Part shown: piece after piece, positions 8,596 through 17,873 of the stretch
Layout of the letters: each line of letters opens with the position of its first letter
How positions within the stretch are numbered: the first letter of the stretch is position 1
Source of the DNA: Dermabacter sp. p3-SID358
GTDB lineage: Bacteria; Actinomycetota; Actinomycetes; Actinomycetales; Dermabacteraceae
DNA length: 33,461 nt
Assembly: GCF_025147465.1 (NCBI RefSeq)
Contig: NZ_JALXOZ010000021.1
Location: forward strand, 1-33,461
Direction of reading: 5' to 3'
Notes under the pieces: generated by a model
The model's input: only the letters and a program-made list of their open reading frames with translations
The model's database searches: none
Told to the model about the DNA's origin: nothing
Translations under genes and position numbers: made by a program

Positions 8596-8662
8596 TGGAT
8601 TGCATAGAAGATGTGGGGGTTTGAGCCGTTCGGATAACGCCCGCAAACCCTATGGAATCCAC
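8596..8662 (+). repeat. Hairpin repeat family A, downstream of purM
   Basis: Arm 8596-8622 shares TGGATTGCATAG and GTGGGGGTTT with the copies at 5838 and 5891. The inverted arm at 8641-8662 pairs with it at the outer part only (GTGGATT/AATCCAC with TATGG). It starts 4 bases after the purM stop, as expected for a terminator or REP-like element at a gene end. Confidence 0.6.
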
Positions 8663-8673
8663 GGTGGGGGCTG

Positions 8674-8705
8674 CTTTCCCTCCCCTTTTTTCTTCCCCTC
8701 CCTCC
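8674..8705 (+). repeat. 32-base polypyrimidine tract with perfect mirror repeat
   Basis: All 32 bases are C or T. Bases 8677-8687 and 8693-8703 mirror each other exactly over 11 bases around a 5-base centre. Mirror-symmetric homopyrimidine DNA is the class able to form intramolecular triplex (H-DNA). A purine tract of opposite kind (8784-8807) lies on the other side of the adjacent inverted repeat. Confidence 0.6.
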
Positions 8706-8716
8706 AAGAAAAAAGA

Positions 8717-8779
8717 GGATTGACGTAGCTAAACGGCTGTAACTGGCGAAGAGTTACAGCCGTTTAGCTACGTCAATCC
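8717..8779. terminator. Perfect 28-bp inverted repeat (repeat family B), likely bidirectional terminator
   Basis: Arms 8717-8744 and 8752-8779 are exact reverse complements over 28 bases with a 7-base loop (ggcgaag). The arm begins GGATTGACGTAGCTAAACGG. It lies between the convergent purM and DUF3073 genes. There is no clean U run next to it, so a terminator role is inferred from position. A single arm of the same family is at 24659. Confidence 0.65.
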
Positions 8780-8818
8780 AAGTAAAGGGGGGAGAGGAGG
8801 GGGAGAGCAGAGGCGGGG

Positions 8819-9022
8819 TCAGGACTCCTCGTCCTCGTCGTCCCAATCATCGTATTCGCTCGCCCACTTGTCTTCGTAGCGGTCGTCTTCGTCCCACGAC
8901 GTGGACTCGTTCTTCTTTCCGCTCAGTTCGCGCTGGAGCGCATTGAGGTCAGTAGGCGGGCTGTAGTACTTGAGGTCCCGAGCAATCTTGGCCTGTTTGG
9001 CTTTCTGACGGCCACGACCCAT
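8819..9022 (-). CDS. DUF3073 family protein
   Basis: A 67-residue protein that starts MGRGRQKAKQAKIARDLKYY, the highly conserved opening of the actinobacterial DUF3073 family, then SPPTDLNALQRELSG. The C-terminal half is strongly acidic (WDEDDRYEDKW, DDWDDEDEES). It has no membrane segment. The function is unknown; the basic head and acidic tail suggest a nucleic-acid- or protein-binding role, but this is inference. The frame continues to an ATG at 9049, yet family members begin at the second methionine, which also has a GGGGGT stretch 8 bases upstream. The gene converges on purM, its common neighbour in actinobacteria. Confidence 0.9.
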   Translation of the reverse strand: MGRGRQKAKQAKIARDLKYYSPPTDLNALQRELSGKKNESTSWDEDDRYEDKWASEYDDWDDEDEES

Positions 9023-9088
9023 AGGTACGACCCCCTGTGCGTCGAACATGCGGGCGGATTTCGCCCTGGAGAGTAAGTTTCGGACTCT

Positions 9089-9117
9089 AGGTTACACTGC
9101 GGCGCCTGGGACTTAAA
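9089..9117 (-). promoter_or_regulatory. Putative promoter of the DUF3073 gene
   Basis: On the minus strand TTTAAG (9112-9117) and TAACCT (9089-9094) are spaced by 17 bases. The hexamers are weak matches, so this is tentative; the leader would be about 60 bases. Confidence 0.3.
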
Positions 9118-9222
9118 GTAGAGGCACACCCGCGCGGGGTCACGTCACACCCCACACGGCTCTTCGTGACGGCAAAGAGATGCGCGATCGAGCGCGAATA
9201 CCGATGAAGGAATCCCAAAGCG

Positions 9223-10218
9223 ATGCCCGCCCTGCACAACCGCACTTACCCACCCATTGATGACTCGGCATTGATCGCCGATGGATTTGACATCGCCCAC
9301 CACGACCTTGGCGAGGATGCTTTCGGTCCGTGCGGCTTCGTCACCATCGCTCGCCGCGCACCGCAGAAACTCGCCACGGGGGCGATCGCGCTATATCTCC
9401 ACGGCTGGTCCGACTACTTCTTCCACCCGCACGTTGCCCAGTTCTTCAACGATCGCGGTTTCGATTTTTGGGCGATTGACCTGCGCCGCAATGGTCGCTC
9501 GCTTCGCGACGGCGATGTGGCGACCGCGATTGGTGACGTGGGCGAGTACGGGGAAGAAATCGCCCGCACGATTGAGATCGCGAGCGACGATGCGCGCGAG
9601 CGCGGCCTCAGCCCGAAGAAACCAGTGATCTACGCTCATTCCACTGGCGGCCTCACCGCGGTGACGTGGGCGGCGAAGAATTCCGGGCAAGCGTCGGCCC
9701 TCCTGCTCAATTCCCCGTGGCTGGAACTGCATGGCGGGCCCCTTGCGAGACGAGCCCTCTTGCCGGAACTCGAGATGCTTGCGCGGATCCGGCCGCTGCA
9801 GACTGTCGTGCCAGGTTTGCCCGACTTCTACGCCCGCACTCTCCACGCTGATTTTGGCGGGCAGTGGGACTGGCACGTGCCGTACAAGCCGTTTGAGTCA
9901 TTCCCGATGCCTGCGTGCACGCTTGCCGCAGTCGCGCGCGCCCAATCCGAGCTCGCGCGCGGGCTCGATATTCGCGAGCCGATATTCATGACGGCATCGA
10001 CGCGCTCGGCTCTCGGCCTCTTCTTCAGCCGCCGCGCCTACACGAGCGATGCGATCTTGAACGTCGAGCAGCAGGTGACGAACGCCCGCAACGCGGGGCG
10101 GGATCTGACGATCGCGCGGATTCCGGGGGCAACGCACGACATGGCCCTCGCGTTCGAGGCCCCGAGGAAGATGTTCTTCGCCGAACTTGCCGCGTTCATG
10201 GAGAGGCGCGGGCTTTAG
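9223..10218 (+). CDS. Alpha/beta hydrolase (serine aminopeptidase S33 / monoacylglycerol-lipase-like)
   Basis: A 331-residue soluble hydrolase. The pattern is that of the S33-like lysophospholipase group: YLHGWSDYFFHPHVAQFF (oxyanion-hole HG at 60-61), the strand WAIDLRRNGRS, the nucleophile elbow YAHSTGG with Ser140, a candidate acid Asp276, and PGATHDMALAF with the catalytic His305. The substrate is unknown; esters of lipids are plausible for this group. There is no signal peptide. The start ATG at 9223 follows GAAGGA. Its stop codon overlaps, tail to tail, the stop of the convergent membrane protein gene (10215-10218), so the two share their 3' ends. Confidence 0.85.
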   Translation: MPALHNRTYPPIDDSALIADGFDIAHHDLGEDAFGPCGFVTIARRAPQKLATGAIALYLHGWSDYFFHPHVAQFFNDRGFDFWAIDLRRNGRSLRDGDVATAIGDVGEYGEEIARTIEIASDDARERGLSPKKPVIYAHSTGGLTAVTWAAKNSGQASALLLNSPWLELHGGPLARRALLPELEMLARIRPLQTVVPGLPDFYARTLHADFGGQWDWHVPYKPFESFPMPACTLAAVARAQSELARGLDIREPIFMTASTRSALGLFFSRRAYTSDAILNVEQQVTNARNAGRDLTIARIPGATHDMALAFEAPRKMFFAELAAFMERRGL

Positions 10219-11276
10219 GCCCTCCTGGTCTTGGCATCAGCTTCGGCATCGCGAACTCCGATCGGGATGGCGAGCGCGCCGGCGAGAGCAGGCGTGAGAA
10301 CCTGGCTGAGTGTGAATGCGAGCGCACACGAAACAGCCGCAGCGCTCGGGGCGCCGCATTGGACGAGCGCCCACGCGACGCCCACGTCGATCACGCCGAT
10401 GCCGCCTGGTGTCAAAGGAATGAGAGAAAGCAATCGGCTGAGAGCGTAGATTCCAAACAGAACGAGCGGGCTGATCTCAAACCCGTAACCGAGCATGCAC
10501 CACGCGATGAACGCGAAGCCTTGTGCGAGTCGCGCGAGCGTCGGCGCGCCGAGAATCAACACGCGCGAACCATGGGCATCGGTCACCGCCATTTTTCGCG
10601 TATCGAGTGCGGGCGAAACGAGGTCACGGCTTTGACCGCCGAAGCCCTCGTTGAAGGCATCTACGACTTTTTGCACGCGGACAAGGAGGCTCCGCAAGAG
10701 TTTTTCACTCGAGAGGAATCCGAGCGCGGCGCACGTGAGGGCGAGGGCGATCGCTGCGGCAACGACGAGGGCGATGCGGCCCCACAGCGGAATATCGAGT
10801 GGCGAAAGGGCCACGAGTGCGACGGCGAGGATGGGCAAGAGGATTTGCGCGAGAATATCGGCGAGCGAGGCGAGAAGCGTGCCCGAGGCAATTCTTTTTA
10901 TGCCAAGACCGGCGCGTTTGAGCCGTGCGTAGATGAGGCCGAGCGAGATCGTCGAGCCCATGGGAACGACGACTGTGACCGCTTGCGCGATGGCATTCGT
11001 TTCGGAGGCGACTCTCAAGCCCACTCCGCGAAAGCACGCGGCGAACCCCACGGAATCGATCGCGAGCACGACCAGGGCCACAAAAATAAGGAAGAGAATC
11101 CACCACCAGCTAATTCCGTCAAAGGAGGCGAAGATGTGCTCCCACGACGTGTCCACCGCGCGGGGGATGAGCCATACGATCACGATCGCGGCGATCGCGA
11201 TGGAGATCGCCGCGAGAAGCGCGTGGCGAATTTTTTGCCGCGTGGTGAGGGGCGTGGGCGTCGAGGAGTCGTTCAT
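10215..11276 (-). CDS. Lysylphosphatidylglycerol-synthase-type integral membrane protein (UPF0104)
   Basis: A 353-residue polytopic membrane protein of the LPG-synthase transmembrane family. The diagnostic segment LSRLLSLIPLTPGGIGVID is present, together with VTVVVPMGSTISLGLIYARLKRAG. About eight hydrophobic helices are visible from residue 18 to about 340. No C-terminal aminoacyl-transfer domain is attached, so lysine transfer itself is not implied; such stand-alone proteins are thought to handle lipids, which is inferred. The open frame runs upstream through the neighbouring plus-strand gene, but that part is its antisense shadow. The ATG at 11276 is the first sensible start; its ribosome site is weak. 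Confidence 0.8.
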   Translation of the reverse strand: MNDSSTPTPLTTRQKIRHALLAAISIAIAAIVIVWLIPRAVDTSWEHIFASFDGISWWWILFLIFVALVVLAIDSVGFAACFRGVGLRVASETNAIAQAVTVVVPMGSTISLGLIYARLKRAGLGIKRIASGTLLASLADILAQILLPILAVALVALSPLDIPLWGRIALVVAAAIALALTCAALGFLSSEKLLRSLLVRVQKVVDAFNEGFGGQSRDLVSPALDTRKMAVTDAHGSRVLILGAPTLARLAQGFAFIAWCMLGYGFEISPLVLFGIYALSRLLSLIPLTPGGIGVIDVGVAWALVQCGAPSAAAVSCALAFTLSQVLTPALAGALAIPIGVRDAEADAKTRRA

Positions 11277-11367
11277 CGCGGACCATTCTCGCAGAAAGCT
11301 GCGCACCCTCGACGTGATGCGAGCGACCTTCGCGGAGCGCTTGAGTTTAAATGTCTCACCCCTTTCG

Positions 11368-11373
11368 TAGAGT
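11368..11373 (+). promoter_or_regulatory. Leaderless -10 (TAGAGT)
   Basis: TAGAGT, 6 bases (ggagac), then ATG at 11380. The ggagac could also act as a very close ribosome site, so either mode is possible. Confidence 0.45.
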
Positions 11374-11379
11374 GGAGAC

Positions 11380-11718
11380 ATGTACACACTCATGATGATT
11401 TTCGTGTTCTTGCACATTCTTTGTTGGGCGGGCGCGTTCGGCATGTGGATCGCCGCGGCAAAAACCCGCGAGCCACTTCCCGGCATGGCGCACATGTCTG
11501 CCGCAGCACCGGTGCTTGGCCTCATCGCCGCGGTTATCGGCATCATCGATGGCATGGCCATCAACCACATCGCGATCGGCATTAAGCTCGTGCTCTCGGT
11601 CGTCGTTGCGGCGTGCGCGTTCATGGCGGTCAAGAAGCGCGAAGCAACGCCCGCACCCGTGTGGTTCGCGATCCCCGTGGGTATCGTCGTCAACATCGCT
11701 ATCGGCGTGTTCATGTAA
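11380..11718 (+). CDS. Small membrane protein, four predicted helices
   Basis: Not recognised as a named family. The 112 residues form about four membrane helices: 4-25, 43-60, 65-84 and 93-112. Basic KKRE follows the third helix. Hydrophobicity over nearly the full length and a start hexamer TAGAGT 6 bases upstream support it as a real gene. It is divergent from the UPF0104-type gene and lies 97 bases before pcrA. Confidence 0.7.
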   Translation: MYTLMMIFVFLHILCWAGAFGMWIAAAKTREPLPGMAHMSAAAPVLGLIAAVIGIIDGMAINHIAIGIKLVLSVVVAACAFMAVKKREATPAPVWFAIPVGIVVNIAIGVFM

Positions 11719-11815
11719 AGCTCGCCCCGCACAATTCACACCAGTTGGAGGGGCGGGTTGGGCAGCGACCTGCAAAGCCCACGGCCCGATCCACACCGCT
11801 ATCGAAGGTAATTGA

Positions 11816-14572
11816 ATGTCCTCGCTTTTCGACGATTTCCCGCTTCCGGAGTCCTTCCGCGCGCTCGGTGAGAGTGGGAGCGGCAAGAATGGCGACGGAA
11901 GCGGGGGTGAGGGCGATCCAGGCGTCGCAAGTGCGGGGAGCGGTGTGAGTCCGGAGCGCTCAGCAGATTTTGGGGGCGCGCGGGGAGATTCCGACGCTTG
12001 CCCGCCTCCGGATGACTGGGATTTTTCCGAGGACGCCCCGCCCGAAGATTGGGCAACCGCATTCGGCGAGGAAGCGTCAGAATCGATGAGCCCCGAACCG
12101 ATCCCACATTTCGAGCCGGTTCCCGAAGAACCCGAACCCGTGCGCCACGAAAACTTCGCGGCATGGGGCGGGCGTGATGAGAGCGCCCTTGAAGAGATCG
12201 TCGAGGGGCTGAACCCACCCCAGCGCGACGCCGTTGAGCACCGCGGCTCCCCGCTCCTGATCGTAGCCGGCGCGGGTTCCGGGAAAACCCGCGTGCTCAC
12301 GCGCCGCATCGCCCACCTCTTGCGCAGCGGCGAAGCGCTTCCCGGCGAGATCCTCGCGATTACCTTCACGAACAAGGCCGCCTCCGAAATGAAAGAGAGA
12401 GTCGAGGCACTCATCGGGCCCGCGGCACGCTACATGTGGGTGTCGACCTTCCACTCGGCGTGCGTACGCATCCTCAGGCGCGATGCCGCAGCCGCTGGGC
12501 TCAAGTCGACGTTCTCGATCTACGATTCGGCCGATTCGAAGCGGCTCATCACGAACATTGCGAAGGATCTCGGACTCGATTCAAAGCAGCATCCTCCGCG
12601 CGCCTTCCAGTCGAAGATTTCTTCGCTCAAGAACGAGCTCATCGCCCCCGAGGAGTACGCGGCCCAGGCAGAAAATGCGAAGAATCCCGCCGAGCGCACC
12701 ATCGCGCAGGTATACACGCAGTACCAGGAGCGCCTGCGCACGGCGAACGCCGTGGACTTCGACGACCTCATCGGGATGACCGTGCGCTTGCTCGCCGAGA
12801 ATCCGGCGATTCGCGAGAGCTACCGCCGTCGGTTCCGTCACGTGCTCGTGGATGAGTACCAGGACACGAACACCGCGCAGTACAAGCTCGTGCGGGAGCT
12901 CGTGGGTGAGGATCCGCACGCCGATCTCACGGTCGTGGGCGATTCGGATCAGTCGATTTACGCGTTTCGCGGCGCGACGATCCGCAACATCATCGAGTTT
13001 GAAGAAGACTTCCCGAGTGCCCGCACGATCCTTCTCGAACAGAATTATCGCTCTACGCAAACGATCCTGAGCGCCGCGAATGCGGTCATCAAGGAAAATC
13101 AGGGCCGGCGCCCCAAGAAGCTGTGGACCGATCAGGGCGATGGCCAGCAAATCACGCTGTATGTCGCCGACGACGAGCAGGGCGAGGCCCGCTACATCAC
13201 TCGCCAGATTGATGCCTTGATCGACGAGGGCGCGAAGGCCGGCGATATCGCGGTCTTCTACCGCGCGAACGCGCAGTCGCGCGCGCTCGAAGATCAATTG
13301 ATCCGCGTGGGGCTCCCATACAAGGTCGTGGGCGGCACGCGCTTCTACGAGCGCCGCGAAATCAAAGACGCGATCGCGTACCTTCGCGTGCTCACGAACC
13401 CTGCGGACGAAATCAACCTGCGCCGGATCCTCAACACGCCCAAGCGCGGAATAGGAGAGAGGGCCGAGGGCGCTGTGTCGGCGCTTGCCGAGCAGGAGCG
13501 CATCAGCTTCGGCGAGGCTCTCGAACGCGCGAGCGAAGCCCCGGGAATCGCCACGCGTTCCCTCGGCGCGATCGAGAAGTTCGTGGCGCTCATGGGGCGT
13601 GTGCGCGAACAGGTCGAGAAAGGCGAGGGCCCAAGCGAGGTGCTCGAGTCGATCTTGAGCGAGAGCGGCTACTACGCGTCACTGCAAAGTAGCGATGACC
13701 CTCAAGACGAATCCCGCCTCGAGAACCTCGCGGAGCTCGTGAGCGTTGCCGCCGATTTTGAAGCTGATCTCGCCGCTGCAGAGGCCGCGGCCTCGGAATT
13801 CGAAGATGAAACGGAGATAGAGGATGAACCTCCCACCGGCTCGCTCGTCGATCAGTTCCTCGAGAAGGTTTCCCTCGTTGCCGATTCCGATCAGATCCCC
13901 GAGGGCGAAGACCAGTTCGTCACGCTCATGACCCTTCACACCGCGAAGGGCCTCGAGTTTCCGATCGTGTTCCTCACGGGTATGGAGGACGGCACGTTCC
14001 CGCATCAGCGCACGCTCGCTGACCCGAAGGAACTCGAGGAGGAGCGTCGCCTCGCCTACGTGGGGATCACGCGTGCGCGCGAGCGCCTCTTTCTCACACG
14101 CGCGAGCGTGCGCGCCGCGTGGGGCTCGCCCCAGTTCTTCCCCGCATCGCGCTTCCTCGAGGAAATCCCCGAGGCTCTCGTGCATGTTGCCCGCGCCGGA
14201 AACGCACGTGCCTACGCCGATTTTGGCGGCGGCTACGGAGGCGGTTTCGGTTCCGACGGTTGGGGCGCCTCGGGTCGCTCCCGCGGCTTTGGTGGCTCGA
14301 GTACGCGCGGCCCCTCCGTGACGGGCCTCGGCGTGGGTGGCGGTCGACGCGACGTGTCGCGGCCGAGCTTTGGCTCCGGCAAGAAGGCGAAAACGGCGAG
14401 CGAGATCCCAAGTCTCGAGGTTGGCGATCGCGTGACACACGATAGCTTCGGCATGGGCACCGTGATCTCCGCGAGTGGCGCGGGGGAGAAGCTCCAGGTC
14501 GAGGTCCAGTTCCGCGACCCGCACGGCAAGAAGCGCCTCCTCGTACGCTACGCGCCAATCACGAAGCTCTAA
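11816..14572 (+). CDS. pcrA: ATP-dependent DNA helicase PcrA/UvrD
   Basis: Superfamily 1A 3'-5' DNA helicase for excision repair and clearing of recombination intermediates. The 918 residues include Q-motif GLNPPQRDAV, Walker A AGAGSGKT (151-158), AITFTNKAASEMKER, VDEYQDTN (motif II), VVGDSDQSIYAFRGA (motif III), LEQNYRST (motif IV), VTLMTLHTAKGLEFPIVFL (motif V) and EERRLAYVGITRARERL (motif VI). An N-terminal extension of about 125 acidic, glycine-rich residues precedes the helicase core. Before the C-terminus lies a G/S-rich linker (GGGYGGGFGSDGWGASG), then a Tudor-like domain LEVGDRVTHDSFGMGTVIS known in PcrA for RNA polymerase contact. The ATG at 11816 follows GAAGGT. Confidence 0.97.
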   Translation: MSSLFDDFPLPESFRALGESGSGKNGDGSGGEGDPGVASAGSGVSPERSADFGGARGDSDACPPPDDWDFSEDAPPEDWATAFGEEASESMSPEPIPHFEPVPEEPEPVRHENFAAWGGRDESALEEIVEGLNPPQRDAVEHRGSPLLIVAGAGSGKTRVLTRRIAHLLRSGEALPGEILAITFTNKAASEMKERVEALIGPAARYMWVSTFHSACVRILRRDAAAAGLKSTFSIYDSADSKRLITNIAKDLGLDSKQHPPRAFQSKISSLKNELIAPEEYAAQAENAKNPAERTIAQVYTQYQERLRTANAVDFDDLIGMTVRLLAENPAIRESYRRRFRHVLVDEYQDTNTAQYKLVRELVGEDPHADLTVVGDSDQSIYAFRGATIRNIIEFEEDFPSARTILLEQNYRSTQTILSAANAVIKENQGRRPKKLWTDQGDGQQITLYVADDEQGEARYITRQIDALIDEGAKAGDIAVFYRANAQSRALEDQLIRVGLPYKVVGGTRFYERREIKDAIAYLRVLTNPADEINLRRILNTPKRGIGERAEGAVSALAEQERISFGEALERASEAPGIATRSLGAIEKFVALMGRVREQVEKGEGPSEVLESILSESGYYASLQSSDDPQDESRLENLAELVSVAADFEADLAAAEAAASEFEDETEIEDEPPTGSLVDQFLEKVSLVADSDQIPEGEDQFVTLMTLHTAKGLEFPIVFLTGMEDGTFPHQRTLADPKELEEERRLAYVGITRARERLFLTRASVRAAWGSPQFFPASRFLEEIPEALVHVARAGNARAYADFGGGYGGGFGSDGWGASGRSRGFGGSSTRGPSVTGLGVGGGRRDVSRPSFGSGKKAKTASEIPSLEVGDRVTHDSFGMGTVISASGAGEKLQVEVQFRDPHGKKRLLVRYAPITKL

Positions 14573-14585
14573 ACATGAGGGGCCG

Positions 14586-14599
14586 GGCAACCGTCGGAC
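14586..14599 (+). repeat. Dispersed 14-mer GGCAACCGTCGGAC, copy 2
   Basis: Exact match to the copies at 5815, 23832 and 24769 (inverted). It lies 13 bases after the pcrA stop. Confidence 0.5.
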
Positions 14600-14615
14600 A
14601 CCCCCGCCAACTCAG

Positions 14616-14674
14616 GGTGGAGAAAAGTGACCAGGCAGCGCCAAACCGAGCTCACGACGTCGTTTTTCTCCACC
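14616..14674 (+). terminator. Possible hairpin between pcrA and pntA
   Basis: GGTGGAGAAAA (14616-14626) pairs perfectly with TTTTCTCCACC (14664-14674), leaving a 37-base loop. The position suits termination of pcrA. The long loop and missing U run make it uncertain; it could also belong to the pntAB leader. Confidence 0.35.
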
Positions 14675-14768
14675 TGAAGAGGAGAACGGACCGTATGCCT
14701 CGCGTGCACGGGGTAGATTCGTAGCAGGCCACATGCGCCCCATGGGCCACCCTCACTAAGGAGTGACA

Positions 14769-16313
14769 TTGCGAATCGGAATCCCGAGAGAAAGCCTCGA
14801 GGATCAGCCGCTCGTTGCCGCCACGCCCGACACCGTTCGCAAGCTTCTCAAGCTTGGGTACGAGGTCGCGGTTGAGCGCGGCGCGGGAGAGCGCGCTTCA
14901 TACCTCGATTCCGCCTACGCCGAAGCCGGCGCCGAGATCATGGGGGAGGAGGTGTGGCAATCCGATGTCGTCACGACCCTCGATACTCCGCCGCGGGAAA
15001 TGCGCGAAAAGATGCTTGCCGGCGCCGTGCTGATTTCCCGCATGACTCCTGGTCGTAACCCCGAGCTCATTGACGAGCTCAAGGAGCAACGCCTCACGGC
15101 TCTCGCGATGGATGCCGTTCCGCGCATTTCTCGTGCGCAGTCGATGGACGTTCTCAGCTCGATGGCGAATATTGCCGGCTATAGGGCGGTTATCGAAGCC
15201 GCGAGCAACTTTGGTCGTCTCTTCACCGGTCAGGTCACGGCGGCTGGCAAGGTGCCGCCCGCGAACGTGTATGTAATCGGGGCCGGCGTTGCGGGTCTTG
15301 CGGCTATCGGAACGGCGAATTCGATGGGCGCGATCGTGAAAGCCACTGATCTTCGCCCCGAGGCTGCTGAGCAGGTTGAGTCGATGGGTGCGGAGTTCGT
15401 CGCGATTCCGGCGAAGACGGAGAAGTCTGAGGACGGTTACGCGAAGGAGATGACGGGCGACCAGGCGAAGGCCGCCGCGGAGCTCTATGCACGCCAGTCG
15501 GCCGAGGCGGACATCGTCATCACGACCGCGAACATCCCGGGCCGCAAGGCTCCCGTGCTTCTCACGGCCGCGGATGTGCACAACATGAAGCCCGGTTCGG
15601 TCATCGTCGATATGGCTGCCGCAAACGGCGGCAACTGTGAGCTCACGAAGCCTGGCGAGGTGTATCAGACCGAGAACGGCGTGATCATTGTGGGCCACAC
15701 CGATCTCGCGGGTAGGCTTCCCGGCCAGGCGAGCCAGCTGTATGGACAAAATATCGTGAACCTCATGAAGCTCGTGACACCCAAGAAGGATGGCGTCATG
15801 ATGCTCGACTTCGAGGACACGATCGTTCGCGGCATCACCGTGACGTTCGCGCACGATGGTGAGGCGGATGTGCTGTGGCCTCCGCCGCCCGTGAAGGTTT
15901 CGGCCGCGCCTGCCTCACCGGCCCCCGAAGCGACGCCCGCTCCCGCGGAAGCATCCAAAGCAAAGAAATCCCACGCGGGAACGGTCGCGGCGGTGATCGG
16001 CGGAATCCTTGGTGTGGCGCTCGTGCTCGCGAGCCCCTTCCAAGTGGCGGAGCAGTACATGGTGCTGATGCTCGCGATCGTGGTGGGCTACTACGTCATC
16101 ACGTCGGTCACGCACTCGCTCCACACACCGCTCATGAGCGAAACGAATGCGATCTCCGGCATCATCCTTGTGGGCGCGATTTTGCAGGTGGGAAGCGCGA
16201 ACATCGCGGTCGCGATCTTGTCGTTCATCGCGATCGTGATTGCGAGCATCAACATTTTCGGCGGGTTCACGGTCACGCACCGCATGCTCTCCATGTTTTC
16301 GAGGGAGGGCTGA
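14769..16313 (+). CDS. pntA: NAD(P) transhydrogenase subunit alpha
   Basis: Alpha subunit of the proton-translocating transhydrogenase, which couples the proton gradient to hydride transfer from NADH to NADP+. The 514 residues resemble the E. coli-type fused alpha subunit: [43 protein letters not shown] (first part), the NAD-binding [20 protein letters not shown] and [18 protein letters not shown]. An A/P/E-rich linker at about 380-400 follows, then four membrane helices ending [23 protein letters not shown]. The TTG at 14769 is chosen over GTG 14763 because AAGGAG lies 5 bases before it and includes the first base of the GTG, and the family starts MRIGIPRE. pntB follows after 3 bases. Confidence 0.95.
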   Translation: MRIGIPRESLEDQPLVAATPDTVRKLLKLGYEVAVERGAGERASYLDSAYAEAGAEIMGEEVWQSDVVTTLDTPPREMREKMLAGAVLISRMTPGRNPELIDELKEQRLTALAMDAVPRISRAQSMDVLSSMANIAGYRAVIEAASNFGRLFTGQVTAAGKVPPANVYVIGAGVAGLAAIGTANSMGAIVKATDLRPEAAEQVESMGAEFVAIPAKTEKSEDGYAKEMTGDQAKAAAELYARQSAEADIVITTANIPGRKAPVLLTAADVHNMKPGSVIVDMAAANGGNCELTKPGEVYQTENGVIIVGHTDLAGRLPGQASQLYGQNIVNLMKLVTPKKDGVMMLDFEDTIVRGITVTFAHDGEADVLWPPPPVKVSAAPASPAPEATPAPAEASKAKKSHAGTVAAVIGGILGVALVLASPFQVAEQYMVLMLAIVVGYYVITSVTHSLHTPLMSETNAISGIILVGAILQVGSANIAVAILSFIAIVIASINIFGGFTVTHRMLSMFSREG

Positions 16314-16316
16314 GAA

Positions 16317-17762
16317 GTGGATATGCAGCTGATTGATTGGACTTTGAGGCTCACGAATCTCGCGTATATCGCCGCGGCGATCCTCTTCATCCTCGCTCTC
16401 GTGGGGCTCAGCGCCCAGACGAGCGCGAAGCGCGGCAATCTTTTCGGCGCGGCGGGCATGCTCGTTGCGCTCGTCGCCACGATCGCGCGTGCCCTCGTGA
16501 ATTCGCACGCGGATCCGGTCCATTTCAATGGCCCGATCGTGACGTTCATTCTCATCGCCCTCGCGATGGGTATCGGCGCCGCCGTGGGAATCGTGCTGTC
16601 GAGGAAGGTCGAGATGACGGGCATGCCCGAGCTCATCGCGATGCTTCACTCGTTCGTGGGCCTTTCTGCGGTGCTTATTGGCTTCAATAGCTTCCTGCAC
16701 CCGCACGGGATTTCGCCCGCGATGGAAACGTTCCACTTGGGGGAGGTCGCACTCGGCATCTTCATCGGTGCCGTGACGTTCACGGGTTCGATCGTCGCGT
16801 ACTTGAAGCTTTCGGCGAAGATCAAGGGCGCGCCGCTCATGCTTCCGGGCCGCAACTGGATCAACCTCGGCGTTCTTGTGCTCTCGCTCGTGCTCGGCAT
16901 CGTGTTTATGGCGAGTGGCGGCGAGGGCTTCGCGGGCTGGGCTTCAATCATCCTGCTCACGCTCCTCGCGCTGTTCCTTGGTTTCCACCTCGTTGCGGCG
17001 ATCGGCGGCGGCGATATGCCCGTTGTCGTGTCGATGCTCAATAGCTACTCGGGCTGGGCCGCGGCGGCCGCGGGCTTCATGCTCGGCAACAACCTGCTCA
17101 TCATCACGGGTGCGCTCGTTGGCTCGTCGGGTGCGTACCTGAGCTACATCATGTGCAAGGCGATGAACCGCTCGTTCATCTCGGTGATCCTCGGTGGATT
17201 TGGTTCCGACGGTGGCTCGTCCTCCGCCGAGCGTGATTACGGTCAGCACACCGAGATCACGCCCGAAGAGACTGCTGAGCTTCTCAAGGGTGCCGCGAAG
17301 GTCATGATTACACCCGGCTACGGCATGGCCGTGGCACAAGCGCAGTATCCGGTCGCGGAACTCACGAAGAAGCTGCGTGAGAGCGGCGTTGATGTCACGT
17401 TTGGCATCCACCCGGTTGCAGGCCGCCTTCCGGGGCACATGAATGTGCTGCTTGCCGAGGCGAAGGTTCCCTACGACATCGTGCTCGAGATGGACGAGGT
17501 GAACGATGACTTCGGCGACGTCGACGTCGTGCTCGTGATTGGCGCAAACGACACGGTGAACCCGATCGCCGAGGAGCCGGGCAGCCCGATCGCGGGCATG
17601 CCCGTGCTCAAGGTGTGGGAGGCGAAGCACGTGGTCGTGTTTAAGCGTTCGATGGGCGCCGGCTACGCGGGCGTGCAGAATCCGCTGTTTTTCAACGAGA
17701 ACACGGGCATGCTGCTCGGCGATGCGAAGGCGTCGGTCGAGGCAATCTCGAAGGCGCTGTAG
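16317..17762 (+). CDS. pntB: NAD(P) transhydrogenase subunit beta
   Basis: Membrane beta subunit carrying the NADP-binding domain III. The 481 residues show eight or nine membrane helices in the first ~270 residues, with [41 protein letters not shown] and [22 protein letters not shown]. The soluble NADP domain then has [56 protein letters not shown] and [19 protein letters not shown]. The start is GTG 16317 behind GAGGGAGG; an ATG two codons later is the alternative. It is in an operon with pntA and is closed by the terminator at 17781. Confidence 0.96.
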   Translation: MDMQLIDWTLRLTNLAYIAAAILFILALVGLSAQTSAKRGNLFGAAGMLVALVATIARALVNSHADPVHFNGPIVTFILIALAMGIGAAVGIVLSRKVEMTGMPELIAMLHSFVGLSAVLIGFNSFLHPHGISPAMETFHLGEVALGIFIGAVTFTGSIVAYLKLSAKIKGAPLMLPGRNWINLGVLVLSLVLGIVFMASGGEGFAGWASIILLTLLALFLGFHLVAAIGGGDMPVVVSMLNSYSGWAAAAAGFMLGNNLLIITGALVGSSGAYLSYIMCKAMNRSFISVILGGFGSDGGSSSAERDYGQHTEITPEETAELLKGAAKVMITPGYGMAVAQAQYPVAELTKKLRESGVDVTFGIHPVAGRLPGHMNVLLAEAKVPYDIVLEMDEVNDDFGDVDVVLVIGANDTVNPIAEEPGSPIAGMPVLKVWEAKHVVVFKRSMGAGYAGVQNPLFFNENTGMLLGDAKASVEAISKAL

Positions 17763-17780
17763 GGCCTGTCTTTTTCATCG

Positions 17781-17819
17781 AAACCCCGGGTTGTCCGCGA
17801 TCGGAGGGCCCGGGGTTTT
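17781..17819 (+). terminator. Rho-independent terminator of pntAB
   Basis: AAACCCCGGG (17781-17790) and CCCGGGGTTT (17809-17818) pair perfectly over 10 bases around an 18-base loop and are followed by another T. It lies 19 bases after the pntB stop. It may also serve the minus-strand flavodoxin gene, which ends at 17874. Confidence 0.75.
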
Positions 17820-17873
17820 CTCGCGTGCGCCCCGAGTGAACGCGCAGCTATTCGTCGCCGCGCTCTCGTCGAG

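Noticed and set aside
9915..11585. Plus-strand open frame of 556 codons
   Set aside because: It is very rich in R, E and H, antisense to the UPF0104-type gene and overlaps the hydrolase gene; a codon-bias shadow.
14569..14769. Small minus-strand frame between pcrA and pntA
   Set aside because: No start context or recognisable protein; it overlaps the hairpin and the pntA leader.
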